Source of the DNA: Sphingobacterium spiritivorum
Lineage (GTDB): Bacteria > Bacteroidota > Bacteroidia > Sphingobacteriales > Sphingobacteriaceae
Assembly (NCBI RefSeq): GCF_016725325.1
Contig: NZ_CP068083.1
Coordinates: 2,666,001 to 2,730,000 of the forward strand
Direction of reading: 5' to 3'
DNA length: 64,000 bases
Made by a program: the position numbers and the translations under genes. The notes beneath the pieces are model-generated. The model was not told the origin of the DNA. It worked only from the letters and a program-made list of their open reading frames with translations, and searched no databases. The number at the start of each line of letters is the position of its first letter. Position 1 is the stretch's first letter. Below are positions 16,959 through 25,349 of the stretch, one piece after another.

Positions 16959-16974
16959 TAGTATTTCAATACTA
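16959..16974. promoter_or_regulatory. Short palindrome upstream of the glycosyltransferase operon
   Basis: TAGTATTTCAATACTA is a perfect 7-2-7 inverted repeat 16 bases before the first ATG. Position and symmetry fit an operator, but no regulator is linked. The rest of 16975-17179 is AT-rich without a recognised gene. Confidence 0.3.
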
Positions 16975-17179
16975 ACAAACGGATGTGGCTTAATTGTTAA
17001 GTTCCGGTTATCTGTTTGTTTGGTTGTCTTTAATTAATCATCATTGTATTGTTATTAACGTGTTGTCTTTCAGTTGATAAGTTGAGGTTTTGATAAGTTT
17101 TAGAAATAAAAGTTTAATAAATAATTAGGGTATAGGTTATACTGCTTGTCTAATTTTAACAAGACAAAACTAAGGAACG

Positions 17180-18160
17180 ATGTACCTACAATATCCCAAA
17201 TTGCCAAAGAAACGATGGATCTACTTATTGATTCCGATATCACTTTCTTTCCTTGGATGGAACATGATTCGCACCTCACGGATAACGTTAAACTTCAATC
17301 GAGGTGATAAGATTACTACCGCATCAATATTGGAACTTCCGGCTTCAAACACCGGAAGTTTTTCAGTTTTGACATATAATATTGCCGGATTACCGGAACC
17401 AATCTCGAGTGCTGTCACGCCGCGTGCAAGCAGTATTGCGGATATCGGAATGAAAATAAACAGGTATGATGTGGTCAATGTTCAGGAAGATTTTAATTAC
17501 AACAGGGAACTGTACAGTAATGGAAATGAACACCCTTTCCGAACGGAGACAATGGGCAAAGTACCTTTTAGTGACGGGCTTAATACATTATCAAAATATC
17601 CGATTTCAGATATTCAGCGTATCCGATGGAAAGATTGTACCGGAGCAGATTGTCTCACGCCCAAGGGATTTAGTGTAGTCAGTTTACAGTTGGCAAAAGA
17701 TGTATTTGTAGATCTGTATAACATCCATGCCAACGCACAGGATACGCCGGATGCAGCAGTTGCCAGAGGTAAAAATATGGATCAGTTAGCCTCTTTTATA
17801 AAAGAACATTCTAAAGATAAAGCCGTACTGTTAATGGGAGACTTTAATGCACATTACAGCTTCGAACTGGATAATGTCCGCAATTTTATAAAAGAAACCA
17901 GAATGATAGACACCTGGGTTTATCTGGAAAATAAAGGTATGGTACCGCATATTGATCCTATGTACTCAGCAGGTGATATATTGGCTATCCGAAAGGACAG
18001 AGAATCTATAGATAAGATCATGTTTCGTAACAGTGCCGGCCTGCATTTTATTCCTGAAAGCTATGCGATTGAAAACAGACTGTTTACAGACAAGTCGGGA
18101 GCGCCTCTTTCTGACCATTGTGCAGTAAGTTTGTCTTTTTCATGGGAACTATGTCAGTAA
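17180..18160 (+). CDS. Membrane-anchored endonuclease/exonuclease/phosphatase-family hydrolase
   Basis: The 326-residue protein has an N-terminal membrane anchor (about 13-30, WIYLLIPISLSFLGWNMI) and then an EEP (DNase I-like) domain. Signature pieces are 'FSVLTYNIAG', 'YDVVNVQEDF' with the metal-binding acidic residue, 'AVLLMGDFNAHY' and the C-terminal 'LSDHCAVSLSF' with the catalytic histidine. The 'LPEPISSAVTPRASSIADIG..INRYDVVNVQED' pattern is closer to sphingomyelinase-like and secreted phosphodiesterases than to ExoIII. Sphingobacteria contain sphingolipids, so a phospho(sphingo)lipid substrate is possible but not shown. It stands alone, divergent from the glycosyltransferase operon. 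Confidence 0.8.
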   Translation: MYLQYPKLPKKRWIYLLIPISLSFLGWNMIRTSRITLNFNRGDKITTASILELPASNTGSFSVLTYNIAGLPEPISSAVTPRASSIADIGMKINRYDVVNVQEDFNYNRELYSNGNEHPFRTETMGKVPFSDGLNTLSKYPISDIQRIRWKDCTGADCLTPKGFSVVSLQLAKDVFVDLYNIHANAQDTPDAAVARGKNMDQLASFIKEHSKDKAVLLMGDFNAHYSFELDNVRNFIKETRMIDTWVYLENKGMVPHIDPMYSAGDILAIRKDRESIDKIMFRNSAGLHFIPESYAIENRLFTDKSGAPLSDHCAVSLSFSWELCQ

Positions 18161-18190
18161 AGGCAGTTTGCCGGAAAATGTACCGGCTTT

Positions 18191-19492
18191 TTATTCTCCG
18201 TTAAAATTTATGGTTACGAAGGTTGTATTATTTTCCTGCTGATCTTCTCCAGTCTTCCATTTTGGTCCGTTCTCCAGCATACGGACAGCTTGCTGATCCG
18301 TTACTTTGTCAATTCCCGATATCACCTGAATATGTGATGGTTTTCCATTCGGGTCGATTATGAAGGATAACTCTACTTTTCCTTTAGCAGATGTTCCGAT
18401 TCGTCTGGTTTCTTTTTTGATGTATTTTTCAAAAGCTTTCCATCCGCCTTCAGGTCCTGTTACCTGTTTTACAGATTTCTTCTTGCTGGCATAGTCTGTT
18501 ACTACGACTTCTTCCAATCCTGCATGTGCAGGACTTAGTTTAACCTGATTATTGGCCAGCTGATTAGATGGAACCTGCTGTGTTTCATATCCAATAGCCC
18601 GTACTTCTACTTGTGGATTTGAACCACTTGACAAGAGTTGAAACTGTCCGGCTGAATCGGTTACTGCGGTCAGATCCGTGTTTTTTATCTTTAAAATTGC
18701 GCCTTCCAATGGTAAATTTGTCGATTTATCCATCACCTGTCCGCTGATGACATTATTCACCATGGAATTGCTGGCCATTCCCCGTATACGGACGCCAGCG
18801 ACTTTTCCGGCAAGAGCTGTTGATAGTTCTTCCTTCGGAGAGTTGACAGCGAGTTTGTCGTCTGATAATCCTCTCAGAACTAATGTAGAATCTTTGGCTA
18901 AAGACTCCGAAATATGTACTCTGACTCCAGGAGATTTTGGCTGTACAGCAGCCAGAGTTGATTTTTCATCACTGATATCTGATTGCTCGGATTGCGTTAC
19001 AATATCTTCTGCTGGTTGCTTCTTTTTCGTAATTACATTGGCCAGACGATCTGTTTGTGTAGCAGAAGGAGTAGGAGAAGCCTGTTTTGATGTCTTATCC
19101 GCTACATCTGCATCTGTTCCTGAATCCTGAGTAACTGGAGATGAAGGCTCAGGAAGGGTGGTACTTGCGATTTCTTTATTTGCAGGCTGCTGATTGATCA
19201 TCAGTAAGGCGCCTATCGACAAGAGAAAAAGTACAGAAGCCGCAACAACCCATTTCCTCCATACGGGCATTTGTTTTATTGTATTTTCAGATACACGTTG
19301 GGTAATTCGCTTCTTGATATCGGAGAGATCTTGGCTTACCTGCTCCTTATCACTAAACTCTACACCCATAATAATATCCATAAGCATGGGGGCGTCCTGT
19401 GCCTGTCGTTCCAATTCGTACATTTCACGTGAAGAAAGCTCTCCATTGTGGTAGCGACGAATATACTCCAAATCCGGTCTATTCCTGTTCAT
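18191..19492 (-). CDS. Anti-sigma-like membrane protein with CarboxypepD_reg and TonB-type C-terminal domains
   Basis: The 433-residue protein begins with a cytoplasmic region typical of Bacteroidota anti-sigma factors (1-80) and one membrane helix (about 81-99). A linker rich in S, T, P, Q and K follows. Around 218-235 the stretch 'LAGKVAGVRIRG' resembles SusC-type plug sequences. A CarboxypepD_reg-like beta-sandwich spans about 240-320. The segment 'GLEEVVVTDYASKKK' (about 324-338) recalls the start of SusC-like transporters, and a TonB-CTD-like end follows (about 347-433, GGWKAFEKYI..GKVELSFIIDPNGK..NGPKW). It overlaps the sigma factor gene by 14 bases. It probably sequesters that sigma factor and reads an envelope signal; the signal is unknown. 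Confidence 0.72.
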   Translation of the reverse strand: MNRNRPDLEYIRRYHNGELSSREMYELERQAQDAPMLMDIIMGVEFSDKEQVSQDLSDIKKRITQRVSENTIKQMPVWRKWVVAASVLFLLSIGALLMINQQPANKEIASTTLPEPSSPVTQDSGTDADVADKTSKQASPTPSATQTDRLANVITKKKQPAEDIVTQSEQSDISDEKSTLAAVQPKSPGVRVHISESLAKDSTLVLRGLSDDKLAVNSPKEELSTALAGKVAGVRIRGMASNSMVNNVISGQVMDKSTNLPLEGAILKIKNTDLTAVTDSAGQFQLLSSGSNPQVEVRAIGYETQQVPSNQLANNQVKLSPAHAGLEEVVVTDYASKKKSVKQVTGPEGGWKAFEKYIKKETRRIGTSAKGKVELSFIIDPNGKPSHIQVISGIDKVTDQQAVRMLENGPKWKTGEDQQENNTTFVTINFNGE

Positions 19493-20057
19493 GGGTTCCC
19501 TCCATACAATTTTTCAAATTCCTTTTCCCATTCTGAATATAGCTTTTCACCTCTTTGAGGCTATATCCTGTTATTTCTGAGACTTCATTATAGCATTTTT
19601 CATTAAGGAAAAATAAATCTATGCTCTTCTTTTGTTTCTCCGGTAGTTTTTCCAGACAATGCTCTAACGAAGTCAATTTTTGTTCTTTATCTTCATGATC
19701 ATCATCCGGATGCAGAGACCATGGAAATTCCACAAATTCGTCAATAGAAATTTGTTGTTTATTTTTTGCAGACCTTAATTGCATCAGACAATGATTGCGG
19801 GAGAGCACGTAGAGCCACTTTCCGAAAGAATGAATTTCCTGCTTATTTACTTTGCTGATCAGCTCTTCGAAAATATTCATGACCGCATCTTTACTCCGTT
19901 CGCTGTCCTGCAAGTAGCGCAAGCATACGAAGTAAACCATTTCCGAATGACTTTGATACAGCTTTCCGAGGTAATTGAGATCGCCGGTATCACGATACAG
20001 CAACAAAAGCTGTTCGTCACTTGATTCGGTGGGATATGATGGAGCAGAATAATTCAT
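19479..20057 (-). CDS. ECF-type RNA polymerase sigma factor
   Basis: The 192-residue protein has the two ECF domains. The sigma2-like region spans about 25-95 (GKLYQSHSEMVYFVCLRYLQDSERSKDAVMNIFEEL..FGKWLYVLSRNHCLMQLR). The sigma4-like helix-turn-helix spans about 130-185 (LPEKQKKSIDLFFLNEKCYNEVSEITGYSLKEVKSYIQNGKRNLK). The downstream membrane protein overlaps by 14 bases and is the likely anti-sigma partner. Target promoters cannot be derived from this window. Confidence 0.9.
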   Translation of the reverse strand: MNYSAPSYPTESSDEQLLLLYRDTGDLNYLGKLYQSHSEMVYFVCLRYLQDSERSKDAVMNIFEELISKVNKQEIHSFGKWLYVLSRNHCLMQLRSAKNKQQISIDEFVEFPWSLHPDDDHEDKEQKLTSLEHCLEKLPEKQKKSIDLFFLNEKCYNEVSEITGYSLKEVKSYIQNGKRNLKNCMEGTHEQE

Positions 20058-20168
20058 TTGATACCCGAAAAATAGATTATTTTTCTTGTTAATGGAAATT
20101 AAAATTGCCGGGATAATTGAAATAGAATGTCTTCAAATATAGAAAAGTTCCGTTTAAGTATCCTTTTT

Positions 20169-21566
20169 CTACTTATCCTTATTCAATTCCTTTTGCTGTT
20201 CTTTCCATTGCTGTGCAAATGATTTATCAGCCAGATGTGGTAATTCTCTGTTATTGCCCCATGCTTTTTTAAAGAAATTACGGAGGATGAAATTTTTAAA
20301 TTTACCACCAAAAAGATCAATGAGCTTTCTTTTTTTAATAAAATAGGTAAATCCTTTCCAGGCCCGTTGTTCCATCGGAGGAGCCAGTTTTTCCTGTACA
20401 GAATCTCTGCGGTTCAACAGCAGTTGCTTCTGGATATCAATACCTACGGGACACACTTCTGTACACTTTCCGCATAAGCTGGAAGCATAGCTCAGGTGTT
20501 TGAATTCTTTCATTCCGCTGAGATGCGGCGATATAAGTGAGCCTATAGGTCCTGAATACGTCGTGTCGTAGGTATGTCCACCGATATTTTGGTAAATAGG
20601 GCATACATTCAGGCATGCACCGCATCGTATACAATATAAACCCTGGCGCTGATCTTTCTCTGCAAGCAGATTGGTACGGCCATTGTCCAGCAGGATGACA
20701 TACATCTTTTCCGGACCATCGCTTTCATTTTCCTGACGGGGACCATTCAGAATGGTATTATATACGGTCAGATTCTGCCCTGTTCCGTGTGTGGATAATA
20801 AAGGCCAGAAAAGATCCAGATCCAGCATACTGGGAATAATCTTCTCTATCCCGACCAGCGCAATGTGAATATTCGGAAATGTAGTGGTCAGTCGGGCATT
20901 TCCTTCATTTTCCGTAATAGCTATACTTCCCGTATCCGCTACCAGAAAATTAGCGCCGGAGATGCCTATTGAAGCGGAAGTATATTTGTCCCGCAACAAT
21001 TCACGGGCTTTCATTGTCAATTCCTCTGCTGTAGCAGTAAGTGGCGTGTCAAATTTTTCGTGAAACAGTTTTGCAATATCTTCCAGGCTCAGGTGCATGG
21101 CCGGGGTAACGATATGGTAAGGCTTTTGTCCTAACAGCTGGATAATGAATTCACCCAGATCACTTTCAACAGCTTCTATACCTTTTTCTGCAAGAAAATG
21201 ATTAAGTTCAATTTCTTCCGTAGCCATAGATTTGGATTTGATGACACTCTTTGCGCCATGCTGTTCCATAATCTTCCAGATTTCTTCCCGAGCTTCCTGA
21301 GCATCATTGGCCCAGATTACTTTACCTCCTCTGGAAGTAAAGTTTGCTTCAAATTCAGGAAGTAATTTATCCAGATTCTCCATCACCTTCCATTTGATCA
21401 GGTTCGCTTTGGTTTTGGAATTTTCCAGATCAAAAAACTTACTTTTCCCTTTTTCAAAAGCAACATTGTACTTATCAATATTGGTATTGATAATGTCCCG
21501 ATGTTTTTGGTCAAAAGATTTTGTCGAGCTTTCTTTAAGGAATTTATCAGCGATTGTATCAGACAT
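20169..21566 (-). CDS. lutB: LutB-type iron-sulfur lactate utilisation protein
   Basis: The 465-residue protein matches LutB. It has an N-terminal LUD domain (about 50-300) and two ferredoxin-type 4Fe-4S clusters, CIRCGACLNVCP near residue 313 and CGKCTEVCPVG near 366. A C-terminal helical region follows. In Bacillus and others LutABC oxidises L-lactate to pyruvate. Here lutA and lutC are not adjacent, which is unusual; they may be elsewhere in the genome. The promoter overlaps the aspS terminator. Its product is cytoplasmic or loosely membrane-bound. Confidence 0.9.
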   Translation of the reverse strand: MSDTIADKFLKESSTKSFDQKHRDIINTNIDKYNVAFEKGKSKFFDLENSKTKANLIKWKVMENLDKLLPEFEANFTSRGGKVIWANDAQEAREEIWKIMEQHGAKSVIKSKSMATEEIELNHFLAEKGIEAVESDLGEFIIQLLGQKPYHIVTPAMHLSLEDIAKLFHEKFDTPLTATAEELTMKARELLRDKYTSASIGISGANFLVADTGSIAITENEGNARLTTTFPNIHIALVGIEKIIPSMLDLDLFWPLLSTHGTGQNLTVYNTILNGPRQENESDGPEKMYVILLDNGRTNLLAEKDQRQGLYCIRCGACLNVCPIYQNIGGHTYDTTYSGPIGSLISPHLSGMKEFKHLSYASSLCGKCTEVCPVGIDIQKQLLLNRRDSVQEKLAPPMEQRAWKGFTYFIKKRKLIDLFGGKFKNFILRNFFKKAWGNNRELPHLADKSFAQQWKEQQKELNKDK

Positions 21567-21592
21567 GGATTAGTTTTGGATTTATGCTATTA

Positions 21593-21624
21593 CAAAAGTA
21601 AAAAAGTTGGTAATGAATTACCAA
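21593..21624 (-). promoter_or_regulatory. lutB promoter
   Basis: On the minus strand TACTTTTG (21600 down to 21593) matches the -7 box exactly. A TTG at 21624-21622 serves as -33 with a 21-base spacer. The -7 box lies in the T-tract of the aspS terminator, 27 bases before the lutB ATG. Confidence 0.5.
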
Positions 21625-21628
21625 CTTT
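21600..21628 (-). terminator. Intrinsic terminator after aspS
   Basis: A perfect 12-base inverted repeat, AAAGTTGGTAAT / ATTACCAACTTT, with a central GA is followed on the minus strand by a T-tract. It lies 45 bases beyond the aspS stop. Confidence 0.65.
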
Positions 21629-21672
21629 ATAAATATAACGTTAATTGTTGAAATCTATTTTGCGGAATAATG

Positions 21673-23436
21673 TTAATTCTTCTCTGAAGACTTAAGATTC
21701 AAAGCCAGATTCAGTTCATCCAGCTGCGCCTGATCTATAGTTGCAGGAGCGTCGATCATCACATCTCTTCCCGAATTGTTCTTAGGGAAAGCAATGACAT
21801 CACGGATAGTATCCAGACCTGCAAATACAGACACCATACGGTCAAATCCAAAGGCCAATCCGCCATGTGGAGGTGCTCCGTAGGTAAATGCTTCCATTAA
21901 GAAACCGAATTGTTTCTGTGCATCCTCAGGAGAAAAACCAAGGTGCTTGAACATAAGCGATTGCAATTCTTTGTCATGAATACGAATAGACCCACCTCCA
22001 ATTTCGCTGCCATTAAGGACAAAATCGTAAGCGTTTGCTCTTACTTCTCCCGGATTCGTGTCCAGCAATGGGATATCTTCCGGTTTTGGAGAGGTAAATG
22101 GATGGTGCATAGCGTGATAACGACCTGATTCTTCATCCCATTCCAGTAACGGGAAATCTAATACCCAAAGAGGTGCAAATTTATTTTTGTCACGAAGACC
22201 TAGCTGATTACCCACTTCCAGCCGAAGCTCACTCAGTTGTTTGCGTACTTTATCTGTAGGACCTGCCATTATTAAAAATAAATCGCCAGGTTTACCGTCA
22301 AACGCAACAGCCCATTCTTTAAGCTGCTCCTCTGTATAAAATTTATCTACAGATGATTTGATGGTTCCGTCTTCATTATAACGGGCATATACAAGACCTG
22401 TTGCTCCTACCTGCGGACGTTTTACATAGTCCGTCAGTGCATCCAGTTGTTTACGGGTATATCCTGCACAGCCATTTGCATTGATGCCGACAACCAGTTC
22501 AGCCTGATCAAATACAGGGAAACCTTTTCCTTTTGTAAGCTCATTTAATTCAACGAATTGCATTCCGAAACGGGTATCTGGTTTGTCAGAACCATAAAGA
22601 CGCATAGCATCGGCATAAGTCATACGGGGCACTGAACCCAGCTCAAATCCTTTTACAGTTTTGAATAAGTGTTTTGCCAATCCTTCAAACATATTCAGAA
22701 TATCCTCCTGTTCTACAAAGGACATTTCACAGTCAATCTGCGTAAACTCGGGTTGTCTGTCTGCACGTAAATCTTCATCACGAAAACACTTGACAATCTG
22801 AAAATAACGGTCAAATCCGGATACCATCAATAACTGTTTGAAAGTCTGTGGAGATTGCGGCAACGCATAGAATTCTCCTGCATTCATACGGCTTGGAACC
22901 ACGAAATCGCGGGCTCCTTCCGGAGTTGACTTAATCAGAACAGGTGTTTCCACCTCCAGAAAATTCTGCTCATCAAGATATCTGCGGATTTCCTGCGCCA
23001 GTTTGTGGCGAAGAATAAGATTTTGTCTTACAGGATTACGGCGCAGATCCAGATATCTGAATTTCATGCGCAGATCATCCCCTCCATCCGTTTCATCTTC
23101 AATAGTAAAAGGAGGCAGTTTGGAAGCATTCAGTATTTCTAAAGAAGAAACCTTGATCTCAATATCTCCGGTCGGGATTTTTGAGTTTTTACTTGACCGT
23201 TCAATAACCTGTCCTTCTACTTTTATTACGTATTCACGCCCTAATTCACGTGCAGAAGCGCGCAGCTGCTCGTTGTCATCTGCGTTAAAAGTCAACTGTG
23301 TAATTCCATATCTGTCGCGGACATCGATAAAGGTCATTCCTCCCAGATCGCGCGACTTTTGTACCCAACCACTTAAAGTTACGGACTTGCCAAGATCTGA
23401 AATCCTAAGCTCTCCGCAGGTATGTGTTCTGTGCAT
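21673..23436 (-). CDS. aspS: Aspartyl-tRNA synthetase
   Basis: The 587-residue enzyme has the bacterial AspRS layout: an N-terminal OB-fold anticodon domain (about 1-105), class II catalytic core with motif 1 and motif 2 ([18 protein letters not shown]), a bacterial GAD insertion (about 285-410), and the C-terminal motif 3 ([10 protein letters not shown]). The length is typical. It is preceded on the minus strand by TATTTTTG, an exact -7 box (23466-23459). Whether it charges only tRNA-Asp or also tRNA-Asn depends on the presence of gatCAB and asnS, which are not in the window. Confidence 0.97.
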   Translation of the reverse strand: MHRTHTCGELRISDLGKSVTLSGWVQKSRDLGGMTFIDVRDRYGITQLTFNADDNEQLRASARELGREYVIKVEGQVIERSSKNSKIPTGDIEIKVSSLEILNASKLPPFTIEDETDGGDDLRMKFRYLDLRRNPVRQNLILRHKLAQEIRRYLDEQNFLEVETPVLIKSTPEGARDFVVPSRMNAGEFYALPQSPQTFKQLLMVSGFDRYFQIVKCFRDEDLRADRQPEFTQIDCEMSFVEQEDILNMFEGLAKHLFKTVKGFELGSVPRMTYADAMRLYGSDKPDTRFGMQFVELNELTKGKGFPVFDQAELVVGINANGCAGYTRKQLDALTDYVKRPQVGATGLVYARYNEDGTIKSSVDKFYTEEQLKEWAVAFDGKPGDLFLIMAGPTDKVRKQLSELRLEVGNQLGLRDKNKFAPLWVLDFPLLEWDEESGRYHAMHHPFTSPKPEDIPLLDTNPGEVRANAYDFVLNGSEIGGGSIRIHDKELQSLMFKHLGFSPEDAQKQFGFLMEAFTYGAPPHGGLAFGFDRMVSVFAGLDTIRDVIAFPKNNSGRDVMIDAPATIDQAQLDELNLALNLKSSEKN

Positions 23437-23458
23437 TTCGACTAAAATATTTATGCTG

Positions 23459-23466
23459 CAAAAATA
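23459..23466 (-). promoter_or_regulatory. -7 box of aspS
   Basis: TATTTTTG on the minus strand matches TAnnTTTG and lies 22 bases before the aspS ATG. No clear -33 box was seen. Confidence 0.5.
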
Positions 23467-23882
23467 TCTGTTTCCAAGGAGAATAACGAATCTTAGACCG
23501 GATATTAAATCAAAATTCTGAAAGAAATATTAGATCGCTTTACTAACAGTATAGTTGTTTTTTGTATCTAGAATCAGGAAAGAGAGGAGGTGTTTTTGTA
23601 CAAAACCCAAAGAAAATAGAAGCTGTTGCAGAATACCTGAAAAATGCTCCACTTTACCCCACTTGCTTTCAGTTTTTTAGTAAAATCAGTCCTTTTTTAC
23701 TTCTTTTTCTAGCTAAAAAGTGAAATAATTTCAAAAAATGTAGATTCTTTTTTAATGCTGAACCAAAATTTATTTTAGTTCAAAAATTTGATTTAAATAG
23801 TTGTAAAGTAAGTTTTTATGTTTTTAAGGGTTGTGTTTTTTAACTGGGTTTGTAGCGATTTTTCGATGTGGAAAACTTTTTT
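23467..23882. other. AT-rich non-coding region between aspS and mraZ
   Basis: About 400 bases without a supported gene, mostly A/T runs. The one notable element is an inverted pair of MraZ-box-like repeats at 23649-23662, described separately. No RNA gene was recognised. Confidence 0.5.
23649..23662 (-). promoter_or_regulatory. Possible second, inverted MraZ box
   Basis: On the minus strand GTGGGGTAAAGTGG repeats GTGG at a 10-base period, as in the array before mraZ. Only two repeats are present. It lies about 210 bases upstream of aspS and 290 bases upstream of mraZ. Confidence 0.35.
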
Positions 23883-23915
23883 GTGGTATATTGTGGGGGA
23901 AAGTGGGGGAAAGTG
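23883..23915 (+). promoter_or_regulatory. MraZ-box array in the dcw promoter
   Basis: GTGG/GTG recurs at exact 10-base spacing at 23883, 23893, 23903 and 23913. The two middle repeats are identical (GTGGGGGAAA). MraZ of other bacteria binds such 10-base-spaced repeats containing TGGG and regulates the dcw cluster. The array ends two bases before the -7 box TACTTTTA (23918-23925), so bound MraZ would block RNA polymerase. Confidence 0.8.
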
Positions 23916-23917
23916 TA

Positions 23918-23925
23918 TACTTTTA
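23918..23925 (+). promoter_or_regulatory. -7 box of the dcw promoter
   Basis: TACTTTTA differs from TAnnTTTG only in its last base and is 30 bases before the mraZ ATG. The expected -33 position falls inside the MraZ-box array, so the promoter may be weak or activator-dependent as well as repressible. Confidence 0.45.
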
Positions 23926-23954
23926 CATCAAATTAGAATAGGATAGTTAGCTAA

Positions 23955-24428
23955 ATGAATCATTTAATCGGAGAATTTGAATGCAAGCTTGACACCAAAG
24001 GAAGAATGGTGTTGCCGGCAGCGCTCAAGCGGCAGTTGCCGCATGTGGAGCGTGACGGGCTTGTTGTGAACCGAGGATTCGAGAAACATTTGGTTTTCTA
24101 TACACGTGAAGAGTGGAATACTATCACAGCTAAGTTGTCAAAATTGAATCAGTTTAACGAGAAGAGCAGGATGTTTGTTCGTGCTTTTACGCGTGGTGCT
24201 ACAGAGTTGACATTGGATGCTTCTGGTCGTGTACTTTTACCAAAAGGATTGTTGGAATATGCAAACATCGGCGCTGAAGTCGTGCTTGCCTGTCAGTTTA
24301 ACAAAATAGAGGTTTGGTCGAAAGAAGGGTACGAAGCATTGATGAATGATGGTTTAGGTGATGATTTTGCTGCGTTGGCAGAAGAGGTGATGGGCGGAAT
24401 GGATTTTGGAGGATTAATGAATGAGTAA
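23955..24428 (+). CDS. mraZ: Transcriptional regulator MraZ
   Basis: The 157-residue protein contains two SpoVT/AbrB-like MraZ half-domains (about 7-55 and 80-125). The first starts 'GEFECKLDTKGRMVLPAALKRQLP' and the second 'ATELTLDASGRVLLPKGLLEYANI', each with the DxxGR core. It forms ring oligomers that bind repeats in front of its own gene. The matching array is at 23883-23915. It is first in the dcw cluster and its end overlaps rsmH by 8 bases. Confidence 0.96.
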   Translation: MNHLIGEFECKLDTKGRMVLPAALKRQLPHVERDGLVVNRGFEKHLVFYTREEWNTITAKLSKLNQFNEKSRMFVRAFTRGATELTLDASGRVLLPKGLLEYANIGAEVVLACQFNKIEVWSKEGYEALMNDGLGDDFAALAEEVMGGMDFGGLMNE

Positions 24429-25332
24429 TGTTTACCATGTTCCGGTAATGCTGAAAGAATGCATTGATGCATTATCCATCAAGCCTGATGGTGTATATGT
24501 CGATGTGACGTTTGGTGGTGGGGGGCATTCCCGTGAAATATTGAAACATCTCGGGCCTAAAGGGCGATTGTTCGCTTTTGATCAGGATCCCGACGCTTTG
24601 GAAAATGCCATTGCAGATGAACGATTTACTTTAATTCATCAAAACTTCAGGTTTTTGAAAAATAATCTCCGCTTGAACGGAGTCAAAGAGGTTGACGGCA
24701 TTTTAGCAGATCTGGGTGTTTCCTCACATCAGTTTGATGCGGCCGACAGAGGATTTTCCATTCGCTTTGATGCGGATCTGGATATGCGTATGGATCAGGT
24801 ATCTGACCTGGATGCTAAAAAAGTTCTTAATACCTATGCTGAAGAGGATTTGCATCGCATATTCGGAATGTACGGAGAAATCATGAATGCTAAATCACTT
24901 GCAAAAACGGTTGTGACAGCGAGATTGAGTGCTTCGATAGAGACTGTTGCAGGGCTTAAAGAGGTAATCCGGAAGTTAGTTCCAAAAGGTAAAGAACATA
25001 AATACCATGCGCAGGTGTTTCAGGCGCTGCGGATAGAGGTGAATAAAGAGTTGGAAGCTTTGCAGGAATTTTTGTTGCAGACTGTTTCCACGTTAAAGCC
25101 TTCCGGAAAGCTTGTGGTGATGTCTTACCATTCTCTTGAAGATCGTCTGGTCAAGAATTTTATGGCTAAAGGTAAATTTAAGGGGGAAGTGGAGAAGGAT
25201 TTTTTTGGAAATGAAATAAAGCCTTTTCAGGTGATTACGCGTAAGGCGATTACCGCATCTGAAGCAGAATTGAGTACAAATAACAGGTCTCGTAGTGCAA
25301 AACTACGGGTTGCCGAGAAAAAGGAGCTATAA
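24421..25332 (+). CDS. rsmH: 16S rRNA m4C1402 methyltransferase RsmH
   Basis: The 303-residue protein begins 'HVPVMLKECIDALSIKPDGVYVDVTFGGGGHS', containing the SAM-binding loop of RsmH/MraW. The family pieces 'GILADLGVSSHQFD' and 'DMRMDQ' follow. The C-terminal 'VMSYHSLEDRLVKNFM' is also characteristic. It N4-methylates C1402 in the ribosomal P site. The start overlaps mraZ by 8 bases and fits the family N-terminus. Confidence 0.97.
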   Translation: MSNVYHVPVMLKECIDALSIKPDGVYVDVTFGGGGHSREILKHLGPKGRLFAFDQDPDALENAIADERFTLIHQNFRFLKNNLRLNGVKEVDGILADLGVSSHQFDAADRGFSIRFDADLDMRMDQVSDLDAKKVLNTYAEEDLHRIFGMYGEIMNAKSLAKTVVTARLSASIETVAGLKEVIRKLVPKGKEHKYHAQVFQALRIEVNKELEALQEFLLQTVSTLKPSGKLVVMSYHSLEDRLVKNFMAKGKFKGEVEKDFFGNEIKPFQVITRKAITASEAELSTNNRSRSAKLRVAEKKEL

Positions 25333-25349
25333 GTTCGTGGGAGATCGGC

